This document shows, in pieces, positions 8,491-16,997 of a stretch of 64,000 nucleotides of DNA. The notes under the pieces are model-generated. The model was not told the DNA's origin. It made no database searches and was given only the letters and a program-made list of their open reading frames with translations. Made by a program: the position numbers and the translations under genes. How positions within the stretch are numbered: position 1 is the first letter of the stretch; each line of letters opens with the position of its first letter. The DNA is from an uncultured Rhizobiaceae bacterium (GTDB taxonomy: Bacteria > Pseudomonadota > Alphaproteobacteria > Rhizobiales > Rhizobiaceae): contig CATOTF010000002.1 of the NCBI GenBank assembly GCA_951813045.1, positions 496,001-560,000 on the forward strand. The letters run 5' to 3'.

Positions 8491-9639
8491 ATGAGCGTTA
8501 CCAAAGATCAGATTAATGCCGCACTTTCCGGCGTGAGAATGCCTTCGGGTGAGGGTGATATTGTATCACTTGATATGGTATCCGAGCCGTTTATTACGCA
8601 GGGCGAAGCAGGGGCAAAGGTGATGTTCTCCCTGACCGTGCCCGCTGACCGTGCGCAGGAGTTGGAACCCCTTCGGGACCGGGCTCAAAACGCGGTGCTG
8701 GAAGTTGACGGTGTCGTTTCCGCCATGGTGGCGATGACCGCAGAGCGCAAACCGGGACAGGCCCCCGTTGGGCGCGCGTCTAGACCCACTCCCCCACCAT
8801 CCCGGCCCGCTCAACCCGGACCACCACAACCACCGGAAAAACCCGGTGTGGAGGGTGTGAAACACATCATCGCGGTTGCTTCAGGTAAAGGCGGTGTAGG
8901 AAAATCAACAACAGCCATCAACCTTGCGCTTGGACTGCAAAATCAGGGCTTGAAGGTTGGCGTGATGGATGCCGATATCTATGGCCCGTCCCTGCCACGT
9001 CTTGTGGGTTTGAGTAACGATAAACCGGAGGCTGACGGCCGCATATTGAAGCCGATGGATGCCTATGGCCTTAAAGTCATGTCAATCGGGTTCCTTGTGG
9101 AAGAAGATACGCCGATGATCTGGCGTGGGCCAATGGTTATATCTGCCCTGACCCAATTGCTGCGAGAAGTGAACTGGGCACCGCTTGATGTGCTGGTCGT
9201 TGATATGCCACCGGGTACCGGCGATGCGCAATTGACCATGGCTCAGCAGGTTCCCCTGTCCGGGGCAGTGATTGTGTCAACGCCCCAGGATCTCTCGCTG
9301 ATTGACGCCCGTAAAGGGTTGAACATGTTTAAAAAAGTCAGCGTTCCAATTTTAGGTATTGTTGAAAATATGAGCACGTTCATTTGCCCCAAATGCGGCG
9401 AACGGTCTGATATATTTGGTCACGGCGGTGCGAAACAGGAAGCTGAGAAAGTCGGTGTTCCGTTCCTCGGTGCTGTGCCGCTTCACATGGATATTCGGGC
9501 AAAGTCTGATGCGGGTACACCTGTTGTTGCTGACAATCCCGATGGGCCGCACGCGGAGGTTTATAACGCGATAGCCAAGCAGGTCGCTGCCGCACTTTCG
9601 ATAGACCAACCCGCCGCGCCAAAGATTGTGTTTGAATAA
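8491..9639 (+). CDS. apbC: Mrp/ApbC family iron-sulfur carrier ATPase
   Basis: Cytosolic P-loop NTPase of 382 residues that carries and inserts Fe-S clusters into apoproteins. An N-terminal MIP18/DUF59 domain (about 1-85) is joined by a Pro-rich linker (about 92-118) to the Mrp ATPase domain. Walker A is GKGGVGKST (132-140); MDADIYGPSLPRL and VVDMPPGTGDAQLT follow. The cluster-binding pair is CPKCG. The ATG at 8491 gives a normal domain start with GGAAG upstream. The stop overlaps the next ATG (TAATG), so it is translationally coupled to the ornithine-cyclodeaminase-like gene. Confidence 0.92.
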   Translation: MSVTKDQINAALSGVRMPSGEGDIVSLDMVSEPFITQGEAGAKVMFSLTVPADRAQELEPLRDRAQNAVLEVDGVVSAMVAMTAERKPGQAPVGRASRPTPPPSRPAQPGPPQPPEKPGVEGVKHIIAVASGKGGVGKSTTAINLALGLQNQGLKVGVMDADIYGPSLPRLVGLSNDKPEADGRILKPMDAYGLKVMSIGFLVEEDTPMIWRGPMVISALTQLLREVNWAPLDVLVVDMPPGTGDAQLTMAQQVPLSGAVIVSTPQDLSLIDARKGLNMFKKVSVPILGIVENMSTFICPKCGERSDIFGHGGAKQEAEKVGVPFLGAVPLHMDIRAKSDAGTPVVADNPDGPHAEVYNAIAKQVAAALSIDQPAAPKIVFE

Positions 9640-10598
9640 TGCCAGCAGGGGCAAATGACGTGGTCAATCTCACGGCTGATGACATCAAAGCTGTGGCGAA
9701 TTGGCCGCTTGTGATTGAGGCGATACGGGAAGGGCACCGCCTGCCGAAAGCCGAGGTGGGGGATACTTTCGTCCACGCCGGCCCCAACACAATGCTGGTG
9801 CGTAGCGCTTATATCGATGGGCTGGCAGCTGGCGTGAAAGCCGCGACAGTCGTGCCGGAGAATCCGAAACGCGCTTCACCGCTCCCCAGTATCCACGCGC
9901 AGATCATGCTTTTTGATTCCGCAACCGGGCAACTTTCTGCACTGGTAAACGGCACGGAAGTCACGGCGTGGAAAACCGCTGGTGACAGCGCCTTGGGGTG
10001 CGACCTGCTGGCCCGCAAAGACGTGAAATCAATGTTGATGGTGGGTACAGGCGCGATGGCCGAACCATTGATACGCGCGCACCTCAGTGTCCGCCCAATG
10101 CTTGAAAGCATAACCATCTGGAACCGCACGAAAGAGCGTGCACTCGCGCTGATTGAACGGCTCAACGACCTCCCACAAACCGTCTCATTTGCCGACGACC
10201 TCGACGGGGCAATTCCAAATGCCGAACTGATCTGTTGTGCCACGATGACCAATGACCCGGTTCTCAAGGGTGAACTCGTGTCGCCGGGAACCCACGTTGA
10301 TCTCGTCGGAGCCTATAAAGCTGACATGCGGGAGGCGGACGATGCCCTGCACTACAAAGCAACATGGTTTGTCGACAGTTATGACACGACGCTGGACCAC
10401 ATAGGCGAGCTGAGAATTCCGTTGCAGACGGGAATCATCCAGCGAAGCGCAGTAAAAGGCGATCATCACGCCCTTGTCGCAGGCACTGCCGGGCGGACAT
10501 CAGATGATGAAATCACCGTCTTTAAAAACGGCGGCGGTGCCCACCTCGATATCATGGTCAGTGCTGCTCTGGTTGAGGCTTTTCAAAACAGGGTTTGA
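9639..10598 (+). CDS. Ornithine cyclodeaminase / mu-crystallin family protein
   Basis: NAD(P)-dependent enzyme of 319 residues. The family Lys is in AAGVKAATVVPEN, followed by VTAWKTAGDSALG and the Rossmann motif LMVGTGAMAEPLIRAH. A catalytic-type Asp lies in HVDLVGAYKADMREADD. Members include ornithine cyclodeaminase, alanine dehydrogenase and ketimine/imine reductases, so the substrate is uncertain. It starts on an ATG overlapping the apbC stop and ends tail-to-tail with the HisD paralogue, with no gap. The neighbouring HisD-like dehydrogenase suggests an amino-acid or amino-alcohol catabolic role (inference). Confidence 0.82.
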   Translation: MPAGANDVVNLTADDIKAVANWPLVIEAIREGHRLPKAEVGDTFVHAGPNTMLVRSAYIDGLAAGVKAATVVPENPKRASPLPSIHAQIMLFDSATGQLSALVNGTEVTAWKTAGDSALGCDLLARKDVKSMLMVGTGAMAEPLIRAHLSVRPMLESITIWNRTKERALALIERLNDLPQTVSFADDLDGAIPNAELICCATMTNDPVLKGELVSPGTHVDLVGAYKADMREADDALHYKATWFVDSYDTTLDHIGELRIPLQTGIIQRSAVKGDHHALVAGTAGRTSDDEITVFKNGGGAHLDIMVSAALVEAFQNRV

Positions 10599-11924
10599 TC
10601 ATTCATTTCCAAACGCCTTCCTGCGTAATTCCCCTACAGCATTTGCGTGGGCATCAAACCCCTCATAGGTCGCAAACGTTGATGTCTTGGCTGCCATCTC
10701 CTGATACCCTTCGCGCGTGAGTTCTCCAATGGATGAGGCTTTGAGAAAGTTCATCACCCCGAGCGGTGAACGGGTTTTGGCAGCACCAGACGTTGGCAAC
10801 ACGCAGTTCGGCCCCATCATATAATTGGCAATTGAACCAGGCGTGTCTTGACCGAGCAGAATCTCGGACGCGTTGCGAATGTGGGGCAGGTGTTCGCGTG
10901 GGGACGTTGATAGGATCTGCAAATGCTCCGGCGCGTAATCATTGATGAAATCATAGGCCTGTTGGGATGTGTTACACAACACGATGCCACCGCTGGCAGA
11001 ACCCAGAACTGTGGCCGAATAACCAACTCTCTCCTCGCTCATCTCTTGCCAATAATCTGGAATTTTCGCCCGCGCCTGCTCAGCAAGAGCGGCAGAAGTG
11101 GTGACAAGGAACACTGAAGAATCATCCCCGTGCTCAGCCTCAATCAACGTGTCGAGGGCGGCAATATCAGGATTTGCTGTCTCATCTGCGAAGACAATTG
11201 ATTCCGTTGGTCCCGCAGGCATGCCCGGATCAATGCGGTTTGATAAAACAACCTTAGCAGCAGCCAGCCACGGGCTACCGGGGCCTTCGATCTTTACACA
11301 TTTGGGAATGGTTTCCGTACCATAAGCCGCGGCGGCAACCGCCTGCGCCCCTCCGGCTTTATAGACCTTGCGAACACCGGCAATATCGGCAGCAACCAAA
11401 GTAGCCGGGTCAATCCTGCCGTCCGGTCCAGCAGGGGTAAGCACGATGATTTCGGGCACTCCCGCTACGACTGCTGGTATCAGGCTCATCAAGGTGACCG
11501 AGGGAAACGAGCCCTTGCCCCGAGGCGAATAACAAGCCACAGAATCAACCGGCGTAAACCGTTCGCCCACATGGGCACCGGGGCGAATCTCCGTCATCCA
11601 CATCAATTCCGGCATCTGCTGTTCATGGAACCGACGGATGTTATCGGCGGAATAACGCAGCACCCCAATGAATTCCTCGTCAAGTTCTGCATAAGCCGCA
11701 TCAAAGTCAGCATCGGTCGCAGCTAAAGTGGACGGGTTGAATTCGGCGTCATCGAACTGTTTGGCAAATCGAACAAGGGCCTCATCCCCGTCGCTCTTCA
11801 CAGCTTCAATTATCGGCAGAACCTTTTCAACAAAAGGCGCAAGATTATCCTCAGCCCGTCTCATCAGTTCTTCACGTTCGTCTGCTGTAATGCTTGAAAG
11901 GTCGTGAAGCGCTATTTGGGACAT
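10599..11924 (-). CDS. Histidinol dehydrogenase paralogue (altered zinc site)
   Basis: HisD-fold NAD-dependent dehydrogenase of 441 residues. The catalytic pair is kept (APEHL, Glu333-His334), as are the His265 and His426 ligand positions. Compared with E. coli HisD from memory, the Gln zinc ligand is Glu262 (LIEAEHG) and the Asp ligand is Asn367 (TPGSIANYMMGPNCVLPT). The nearby conserved His is Cys374. No other his gene is near. It therefore probably belongs to a HisD-like subfamily acting on another amino- or sulfo-alcohol, not to histidine synthesis. An approximate 60-bp repeat lies just upstream. Confidence is high for the fold and moderate that it is not biosynthetic HisD. Confidence 0.82.
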   Translation of the reverse strand: MSQIALHDLSSITADEREELMRRAEDNLAPFVEKVLPIIEAVKSDGDEALVRFAKQFDDAEFNPSTLAATDADFDAAYAELDEEFIGVLRYSADNIRRFHEQQMPELMWMTEIRPGAHVGERFTPVDSVACYSPRGKGSFPSVTLMSLIPAVVAGVPEIIVLTPAGPDGRIDPATLVAADIAGVRKVYKAGGAQAVAAAAYGTETIPKCVKIEGPGSPWLAAAKVVLSNRIDPGMPAGPTESIVFADETANPDIAALDTLIEAEHGDDSSVFLVTTSAALAEQARAKIPDYWQEMSEERVGYSATVLGSASGGIVLCNTSQQAYDFINDYAPEHLQILSTSPREHLPHIRNASEILLGQDTPGSIANYMMGPNCVLPTSGAAKTRSPLGVMNFLKASSIGELTREGYQEMAAKTSTFATYEGFDAHANAVGELRRKAFGNE

Positions 11925-11946
11925 AATCTATCTATCAAATTGGATA

Positions 11947-12006
11947 TTTGAAAACCCTATCGCATTGCCACACAGCAAAATCCAGAATGATTAGCTGATT
12001 ATCCTG
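11947..12006 (+). repeat. Copy A of a diverged 60-bp direct repeat
   Basis: It matches 20940-20999 at 50 of 60 positions, including the shared block GCTGATTATCCTG at its end. The two copies face the same way and bracket the RpiR/RidA/ABC/M81 module. Confidence 0.65.
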
Positions 12007-12025
12007 TTGCTTGAAGGTAGGTTGA

Positions 12026-12043
12026 CTTGAGACCAGCCTCAAG
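12026..12043 (-). terminator. Short hairpin downstream of rpiR-type gene
   Basis: CTTGAG and CTCAAG pair across a 6-nt loop, about 27 bp past the rpiR-type stop. The stem is only 6 bp and there is no strong T run, so this is a weak call. Confidence 0.3.
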
Positions 12044-12069
12044 ACTTTGTTTACTGCGTGTTGCGAAGT

Positions 12070-12936
12070 TCAATCACCGATCGGCTTCGGGCCGTCGTCC
12101 TCAGACAGTGGCAACAGCGTAGTCCGAATCCGGCGAAGATTTTCTTTCACTACATCAGGACGAGTCTGCGCAACTCCCATTGCGAGAACATCGATAATTG
12201 CCATGTAGGCGAGACGCGATGCGGTAGGTTTAAAGATGTCCTGATCTTCTGGCACATCGATACCCATTGAGTGCTGACATAGCTTCGTGATCGGTGAATT
12301 CGTTTTTGTAAGACAGATTGTTGTGGCACCGTATTGTTGGGCGGCATTGACGCTGTCTAACAACTCATTGGGGGATCCGCTGGCGGAGATTGCAAACAGT
12401 ACATCTCCCTTTTTGAGGGTGGAGGCCAGCATTCGTTGAAAGTAACCGTCGCTATGGGCTTCTGAGGGGATACCCAACCGGAAAAATCTGTTAGCTCCTT
12501 CCTGTGCAATGTTAGCTGATCCACCACCAACACCGAAAAATACAATCCGATTCGCCTTGGACAATTCTAAAACGGCAGCCTCTATGTCCGATTGCTCCAA
12601 TTGGCTTCGCACAAGCTTGAGCGTATCGATAAGAGCGGAAAACACCTTGGTGACCAGTTGATCATGTGGTGGTTCGCCTGCAGTATCGCTATCCAGATAT
12701 TGAAGGCTGACTGCCACACTTTGTGCCAGTGTAATTTTGAAATCCTTAAAGCCTTCGCACCCGACTTTTTGGCAGAGCCGGTTTACAGTTGCGACAGAAA
12801 CGCCTGCACCCTCAGCTATCTCGCTCAGCCTCATGTGAGACACCCGTGCAAGATTGTTCAAGACAAAGTCCGCCGCGCGCTGCTCACCCTTGGCGAACGA
12901 ACCATCAGGTTTCTTGAGTTGTGAGATAATGTCGAT
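12070..12936 (-). CDS. RpiR family transcriptional regulator (HTH + SIS), likely ATC start
   Basis: Repressor-type regulator: an N-terminal RpiR helix-turn-helix (LSEIAEGAGVSVATVNRLCQKVGC) and a C-terminal SIS sugar-phosphate-binding domain (FFGVGGGSANIAQEGANRF, then FAISASGSPNELLDSVNAA). The only standard start gives a protein from TTG at 12861 that lacks the first helix. The frame stays open upstream and encodes family-like residues (KGEQRAADFVLNN) back to ATC at 12936. That codon has GGAGA eight bases before it and a TGA two codons upstream. I therefore place the start at this ATC (288 residues); a mutated ATG is the alternative. It follows ridA in the same operon and probably binds the palindromes at 13379-13463. 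Confidence 0.8.
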   Translation of the reverse strand: MDIISQLKKPDGSFAKGEQRAADFVLNNLARVSHMRLSEIAEGAGVSVATVNRLCQKVGCEGFKDFKITLAQSVAVSLQYLDSDTAGEPPHDQLVTKVFSALIDTLKLVRSQLEQSDIEAAVLELSKANRIVFFGVGGGSANIAQEGANRFFRLGIPSEAHSDGYFQRMLASTLKKGDVLFAISASGSPNELLDSVNAAQQYGATTICLTKTNSPITKLCQHSMGIDVPEDQDIFKPTASRLAYMAIIDVLAMGVAQTRPDVVKENLRRIRTTLLPLSEDDGPKPIGD

Positions 12937-12964
12937 GGTTCAGGTCTCCGGTATACCGTGTGAG

Positions 12965-13357
12965 CTACTGCTTTTTATAGGCAATGACATCCATTTCCAC
13001 TTTTGCATCCACCATAAGTTCGGAGCGAACAGTGGACCGGGCAGGTGGATTGTCTTGAAAATAACGCTGGAAGACACCGTTGAAGCTGGTGAAGTCTCTA
13101 GGATCATCCAGCCAAACATTAACCTTTACGACATGTTCTAACCCACAATCTGCCAAATTTAATGCAGCAATAATGTTCCCCATTACTTTCTCAGTTTGTG
13201 CAACAATGCCACCGTCGATGATTTCCCCCGCCTCTGCAGGTACCTGTCCGGAGACGTAAATGAAGTCTCCAGCCCGCACAGCTTTAGAGAACGGCCTGCT
13301 CGTTCCCCCCGCTGCGTCATCTGCTGCGCCAAATCTTATTATTCCTTCGGTTTTCAT
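12965..13357 (-). CDS. RidA family deaminase (enamine/imine hydrolase)
   Basis: Rid/YjgF protein of 130 residues that hydrolyses reactive 2-aminoacrylate-type imines to keto acids. Family signatures seen: FIYVSGQVPAEAG, VVKVNVWL near the middle and PARSTVRSELMVDAKVEMDVIAY at the end, with the substrate-binding Arg in PARS. The ATG at 13357 has GGAGAG upstream; an earlier TTG overlaps that site. It is first in an operon with the RpiR-type regulator and divergent from the ABC transporter genes, so it likely detoxifies intermediates made from the imported compound. Confidence 0.88.
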   Translation of the reverse strand: MKTEGIIRFGAADDAAGGTSRPFSKAVRAGDFIYVSGQVPAEAGEIIDGGIVAQTEKVMGNIIAALNLADCGLEHVVKVNVWLDDPRDFTSFNGVFQRYFQDNPPARSTVRSELMVDAKVEMDVIAYKKQ

Positions 13358-13378
13358 CGAGCTCTCCAAAATGCGTAA

Positions 13379-13404
13379 TTATTTTACGTTTATACGTAAA
13401 ATAA
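13379..13404. promoter_or_regulatory. Operator palindrome 1 (RpiR-type)
   Basis: TTATTTTACGT and ACGTAAAATAA form a perfect 11-bp inverted repeat around TTAT. It lies 22 bp upstream of the ridA start, in the divergent ridA/ABC-transporter promoter. It shares the ACGTAA half-site with palindrome 2. Confidence 0.65.
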
Positions 13405-13442
13405 GAGGCAAAGGGAAATTTTAATTGACCGAACTCGGTAAT

Positions 13443-13463
13443 AAACGTAAGTTTCTTACGTTT
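13443..13463. promoter_or_regulatory. Operator palindrome 2 (RpiR-type)
   Basis: AAACGTAAG and CTTACGTTT form a perfect 9-bp inverted repeat around TTT, followed by another TTTTACG half-site. It lies 48 bp before the substrate-binding-protein start. Confidence 0.65.
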
Positions 13464-13510
13464 TACGATACCATGCACCGTCACACCATTATTCCCGGGA
13501 GGAAATCACG

Positions 13511-15052
13511 ATGAACTTTCACACATCATGGAAGTCAACTCTTATCGCCAGTGCCACGGCACTTTGCCTGTCCACGAGTGTTTTTGCCGAAACGCTACGC
13601 TACGCAACTGTGGGGGAACCCCCGAGCCTTGACCAACAGGTAATCACATCAGACCTGGCGACAACTATCGCCCATCACATGTTTGAAGGACTGTACACTT
13701 TTGATGCCTCTAACTCACCTGTAGGTCTGCTTGCCTCAGGCGAGCGCGTTGAGGATGGCGGAAAAACTATCGTTATTTCACTTCGCGAAGGTGTCAAGTT
13801 TCACAATGGTGAAGATATGACATCCAAGGACGTGCTGGCATCGTTGAAGCGCTGGGGTGAATTTGGATCCCGCGGTAGCCTGATCTTTTCAAACGTCGAA
13901 AGCGTGGACGCCACAGGCGAATATGAAATTACCATCAAGATGAAAGAACCATTCGGTCCCTGGAAGAATTTGATGGCTTTTATCAATGGCGGCCCTGCTA
14001 TTTATCCAGCCTCAGTATTGGAGGACGCGACAAAAGAGCCACTATCTCCTGACAAATATATCGGTACCGGCCCTTATAAGTTCTCCGAATGGAAACCAAA
14101 CCGCCACGTTGAGCTTAAGCGTTTCGATGATTATAAATCTGCTGATGGTGCGGCTGACGGATACGCGGGAAAGCGGGAAGCCACGATAGATACCCTTCGC
14201 TTCATACCAGTACCAGACGTTGGTACGCGAGTAAGTGGCCTGAAAGCAGGTGACTACGACTATGCAGAAAGCATACCAGGCGACCTTTTCGACGATCTTG
14301 ATGCGGATGCGAATGTGACGACAATTCTAAACGGTGGCCCGATCTTTTGGTTGGTGTTTATGAATTCCAAAGAAGGACCGTTGAAAGAAAACTTTGCCCT
14401 CCGAAGAGCGATGCAGGCGGCAATCAACAAAACTCCGGCACTTCAGGTCGCCATTGGGCCAGACAAACTTTGGCGTGCCAACGGATCTTTCCTACCGGAA
14501 GGCAATGTCTGGCACACGAAATCAGGAACAGATAATTTCTCGAAGGGGGATGCGGCAGGTGCCAAGAAGTTGGCGGAAGAGGCTGGTTATAAAGGTGACC
14601 CAATCAAGGTGATGGTCTCTACCAACTATGCTTTCCATTATGACACTGCCGTTGTCTACACAAAACAATTGGCGAAGGCCGGGTTCAATATTGACCTCCA
14701 AGTTTATGATTGGGCTACGTTGATCAAGAAACGCGCGCAGCCCGATCAATGGGATTTGTTCTTCACCCACCATGGTTTCGTTCCAGATCCAATTCTGATC
14801 TCGGTTATGAACGACAATTACCCGGGCTGGTGGGCAACACCGGAAAAGGCTGCACTAAAAGCCAAGTTCACAGCTTCTTCCGATCCCAAAGAACGTAAGG
14901 CGATCTGGAATGATATTCAGGCACTAATTTACGATCAGGTCCCGACAATGAAAACCGGTGACGTCTATACCTACAACATAGCGTCACCGAAGCTAAAAGG
15001 GTTGTCCTCTTCAACTCTGATATGGCCGCATTTCTGGAACGTCAGCAAGTAA
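13511..15052 (+). CDS. ABC transporter periplasmic substrate-binding protein (peptide/opine type, SBP_bac_5)
   Basis: Secreted binding protein of 513 residues. A signal peptide with hydrophobic core ends near SVFA/ETLRYA (about residue 26). The SBP_bac_5 pattern follows: GEPPSLDQQVITSD, then MFEGLYTFDA, VKFHNGEDMTSKDVLASLKRW and GTGPYKFSEWKPNRHVELKRFDDY. GGGAGGAAATC provides a strong ribosome site. The family binds di/oligopeptides, opines, nickel or related amides. It is first gene of the operon with two permeases, two ATPases and an M81 peptidase; the RpiR-type operators lie upstream. Confidence 0.92.
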   Translation: MNFHTSWKSTLIASATALCLSTSVFAETLRYATVGEPPSLDQQVITSDLATTIAHHMFEGLYTFDASNSPVGLLASGERVEDGGKTIVISLREGVKFHNGEDMTSKDVLASLKRWGEFGSRGSLIFSNVESVDATGEYEITIKMKEPFGPWKNLMAFINGGPAIYPASVLEDATKEPLSPDKYIGTGPYKFSEWKPNRHVELKRFDDYKSADGAADGYAGKREATIDTLRFIPVPDVGTRVSGLKAGDYDYAESIPGDLFDDLDADANVTTILNGGPIFWLVFMNSKEGPLKENFALRRAMQAAINKTPALQVAIGPDKLWRANGSFLPEGNVWHTKSGTDNFSKGDAAGAKKLAEEAGYKGDPIKVMVSTNYAFHYDTAVVYTKQLAKAGFNIDLQVYDWATLIKKRAQPDQWDLFFTHHGFVPDPILISVMNDNYPGWWATPEKAALKAKFTASSDPKERKAIWNDIQALIYDQVPTMKTGDVYTYNIASPKLKGLSSSTLIWPHFWNVSK

Positions 15053-15073
15053 TCTCCTGCAGCTGGTAAACAC

Positions 15074-15101
15074 CTCCCGCCGGTTCAAAATCTGGCGGGA
15101 G
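15074..15101 (+). terminator. Intercistronic stem-loop after the binding-protein gene
   Basis: CTCCCGCC (15074-15081) pairs with GGCGGGAG (15094-15101); two more inner pairs give a 10-bp stem and an 8-nt loop. No T tract follows, so rather than ending transcription it may stabilise the binding-protein mRNA or reduce read-through into the permeases. Confidence 0.55.
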
Positions 15102-15143
15102 AGTTCCTGAATACTCAACTATTTCTCCAATACTGGATGTCGC

Positions 15144-16091
15144 GTGCTCGCTTTCACGATAAAGAGAATTTTGGCTACCGTTCCGACGTTGATTGCGGCG
15201 TCGATGCTGATTTTCCTTTTCATCCATCTCATTCCCGGAGACCCAGCCGCGATATTACTCGGCGATACAGCTACTCCGGAAGAGATTGCGGTTCTGACGA
15301 AACAAATGGGCCTGGATCAGCCGGTCTATGTTCAATATCTGAAATGGCTGACCAATCTGCTGCAGGGTGACCTCGGTACCTCGATCTTCTTTCAGGTGCC
15401 GGTACTTTCGGTTATCGCAGATGGTGCGGAAACAAGCGGGTTTCTCGCTCTTATGACGATGATTTGGATTATCGTGCTCGGTATTCCAATCGGTGCAATT
15501 GCCGCTACCAAACACGGTACGTGGATAGATCAAATTACGTCTGGTGCGGCAATGTTTGCGGCGTCTGTGCCGACCTTCTGGCTCGGCCTTTATCTTATTT
15601 TGATCTTTGCGGTTGGCCTCGGCTGGTTGCCAAGTTCTGGTTACCCTTCTATTTTCGAAGAAGGCGGTCTGGCGAACTTGCGCTATCTACTACTTCCCAG
15701 CCTCACACTAGCGGCGCCCAACGCAGCACTAATCATCCGTCTTGTGCGCGCTTCCATGCTCGACGTCCAGCGTGAGGATTACGTTCGAACTGCCCGGTCA
15801 AAGGGCCTGCATCCAGTACGAGTTGCTTATAAGCATGTGTTTCGCAACGCGTTGATTGCAGTAGCTGCGGCTTTTGGATTTACATTTGCAGCGCTCGTCT
15901 CGGAGGCTGTCGTCACGGAAACGGTGTTCTCGCTCCCGGGTATCGGGCGCACTGTCGTGCAGTCGATTTTACGACGCGACTATCCGGTCATCCAAGGCGT
16001 CATTTTGGTGATCGTTGTACTCTATATGGTGGTGAATTTACTGGTTGACCTTGCCTACTCTTGGCTCGACCCAAGGGTGTCTTTGAAGTGA
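15144..16091 (+). CDS. ABC transporter permease (DppB-like)
   Basis: Inner-membrane permease of 315 residues with six predicted helices. N-terminal FTIKRILATVPTLIAASMLIFLFIHLIPGDPA is the OppB/DppB signature. The EAA loop that contacts the ATPase is DYVRTARSKGLHPVRVAYKHVFRNA. The GTG at 15144 is used; it gives the normal short N-terminus for this family. It pairs with the DppC-like permease 13 bp downstream. Confidence 0.92.
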   Translation: MLAFTIKRILATVPTLIAASMLIFLFIHLIPGDPAAILLGDTATPEEIAVLTKQMGLDQPVYVQYLKWLTNLLQGDLGTSIFFQVPVLSVIADGAETSGFLALMTMIWIIVLGIPIGAIAATKHGTWIDQITSGAAMFAASVPTFWLGLYLILIFAVGLGWLPSSGYPSIFEEGGLANLRYLLLPSLTLAAPNAALIIRLVRASMLDVQREDYVRTARSKGLHPVRVAYKHVFRNALIAVAAAFGFTFAALVSEAVVTETVFSLPGIGRTVVQSILRRDYPVIQGVILVIVVLYMVVNLLVDLAYSWLDPRVSLK

Positions 16092-16104
16092 GGATGGTAT
16101 CGAT

Positions 16105-16995
16105 ATGATGGTTCGTGAGACGCCCATTTTGGAAACTGAAAAAACCAGGTTTCTTTCTAATCTGCTTCTACCATTCCGTGGCCGCATTCTGGCATCGATT
16201 GGCTTGGCTTGGTTGGTATTAATGGCATTCTTTGCGATTTTCGCACCATGGATTACACCTTATGATCCGCTCGCCATCGAACCTGTAGCACGATTGACTG
16301 AACCTGGTGCAACTCATTTCTTCGGTACAGACCACTTTGGCAGAGACACGTTTTCACGCTGTATTTATGGCGCACGCATGGCGCTGTTGATAGGACTTGG
16401 CACAGTGTTTGTTTCTCTGACCGTTGGTGGGTTTATTGGTATGGTCAGTGCCTATTTCACTCGTATTGGTTCTGTTTTAATGCGGGTGGTTGATGTCTTG
16501 ATGGCTTTTCCCGCATTGTTACTGGCACTGGTGCTCATGACTTTGTTTGAGCGTAGTGTCATAAATACGATCATCGTAATTGGTATTGTTTACACGACAA
16601 CAACCGCCCGCATCCTTTACGGCATGGTGCTCAAATTGAAGAATGAAGTGTTTGTCGATGCCGCGATTTGTTCCGGCGTCGGACACACAAGTATTCTTTT
16701 GCGGCACATCTTGCCAAATCTTATTTCACCACTTTTAGTTCAAGCGAGCTTTATATTTGCATTTGCACAATTGCAGGCTGCGGCGCTCGATTTCCTCGGC
16801 CTTGGTCTGCCGCCTGAAATTCCAAGCTGGGGCAATATGCTGTCGGAATCACGCATTTACGTGACCCGCGCATCTTGGCTACTGATCTATCCGGGCCTAC
16901 TAATCATTCTTTCTGTATTTTCAATGAACCTGGTTGGAGACGCTGCGCGCGACAGTCTCGACCCACGGTTTAAAGACGATATTGCGGGGGTATAG
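16105..16995 (+). CDS. ABC transporter permease (DppC-like)
   Basis: Second permease, 296 residues. The N-terminal helix is followed by the family periplasmic segment PWITPYDPLAIEP and HFFGTDHFGRDTFSRCIYGAR. The EAA loop is FVDAAICSGVGHTSILLRHILPNLISPLLV and the C-terminus has NLVGDAARDSLDPR. GAGG precedes the start. The next gene begins 2 bp after its stop. Confidence 0.92.
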   Translation: MMVRETPILETEKTRFLSNLLLPFRGRILASIGLAWLVLMAFFAIFAPWITPYDPLAIEPVARLTEPGATHFFGTDHFGRDTFSRCIYGARMALLIGLGTVFVSLTVGGFIGMVSAYFTRIGSVLMRVVDVLMAFPALLLALVLMTLFERSVINTIIVIGIVYTTTTARILYGMVLKLKNEVFVDAAICSGVGHTSILLRHILPNLISPLLVQASFIFAFAQLQAAALDFLGLGLPPEIPSWGNMLSESRIYVTRASWLLIYPGLLIILSVFSMNLVGDAARDSLDPRFKDDIAGV

Positions 16996-16997
16996 GA

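Noticed and set aside
12070-12861. RpiR-type protein beginning at TTG 12861
   Set aside because: This would cut off the first helix of the DNA-binding domain although the frame upstream still encodes it.
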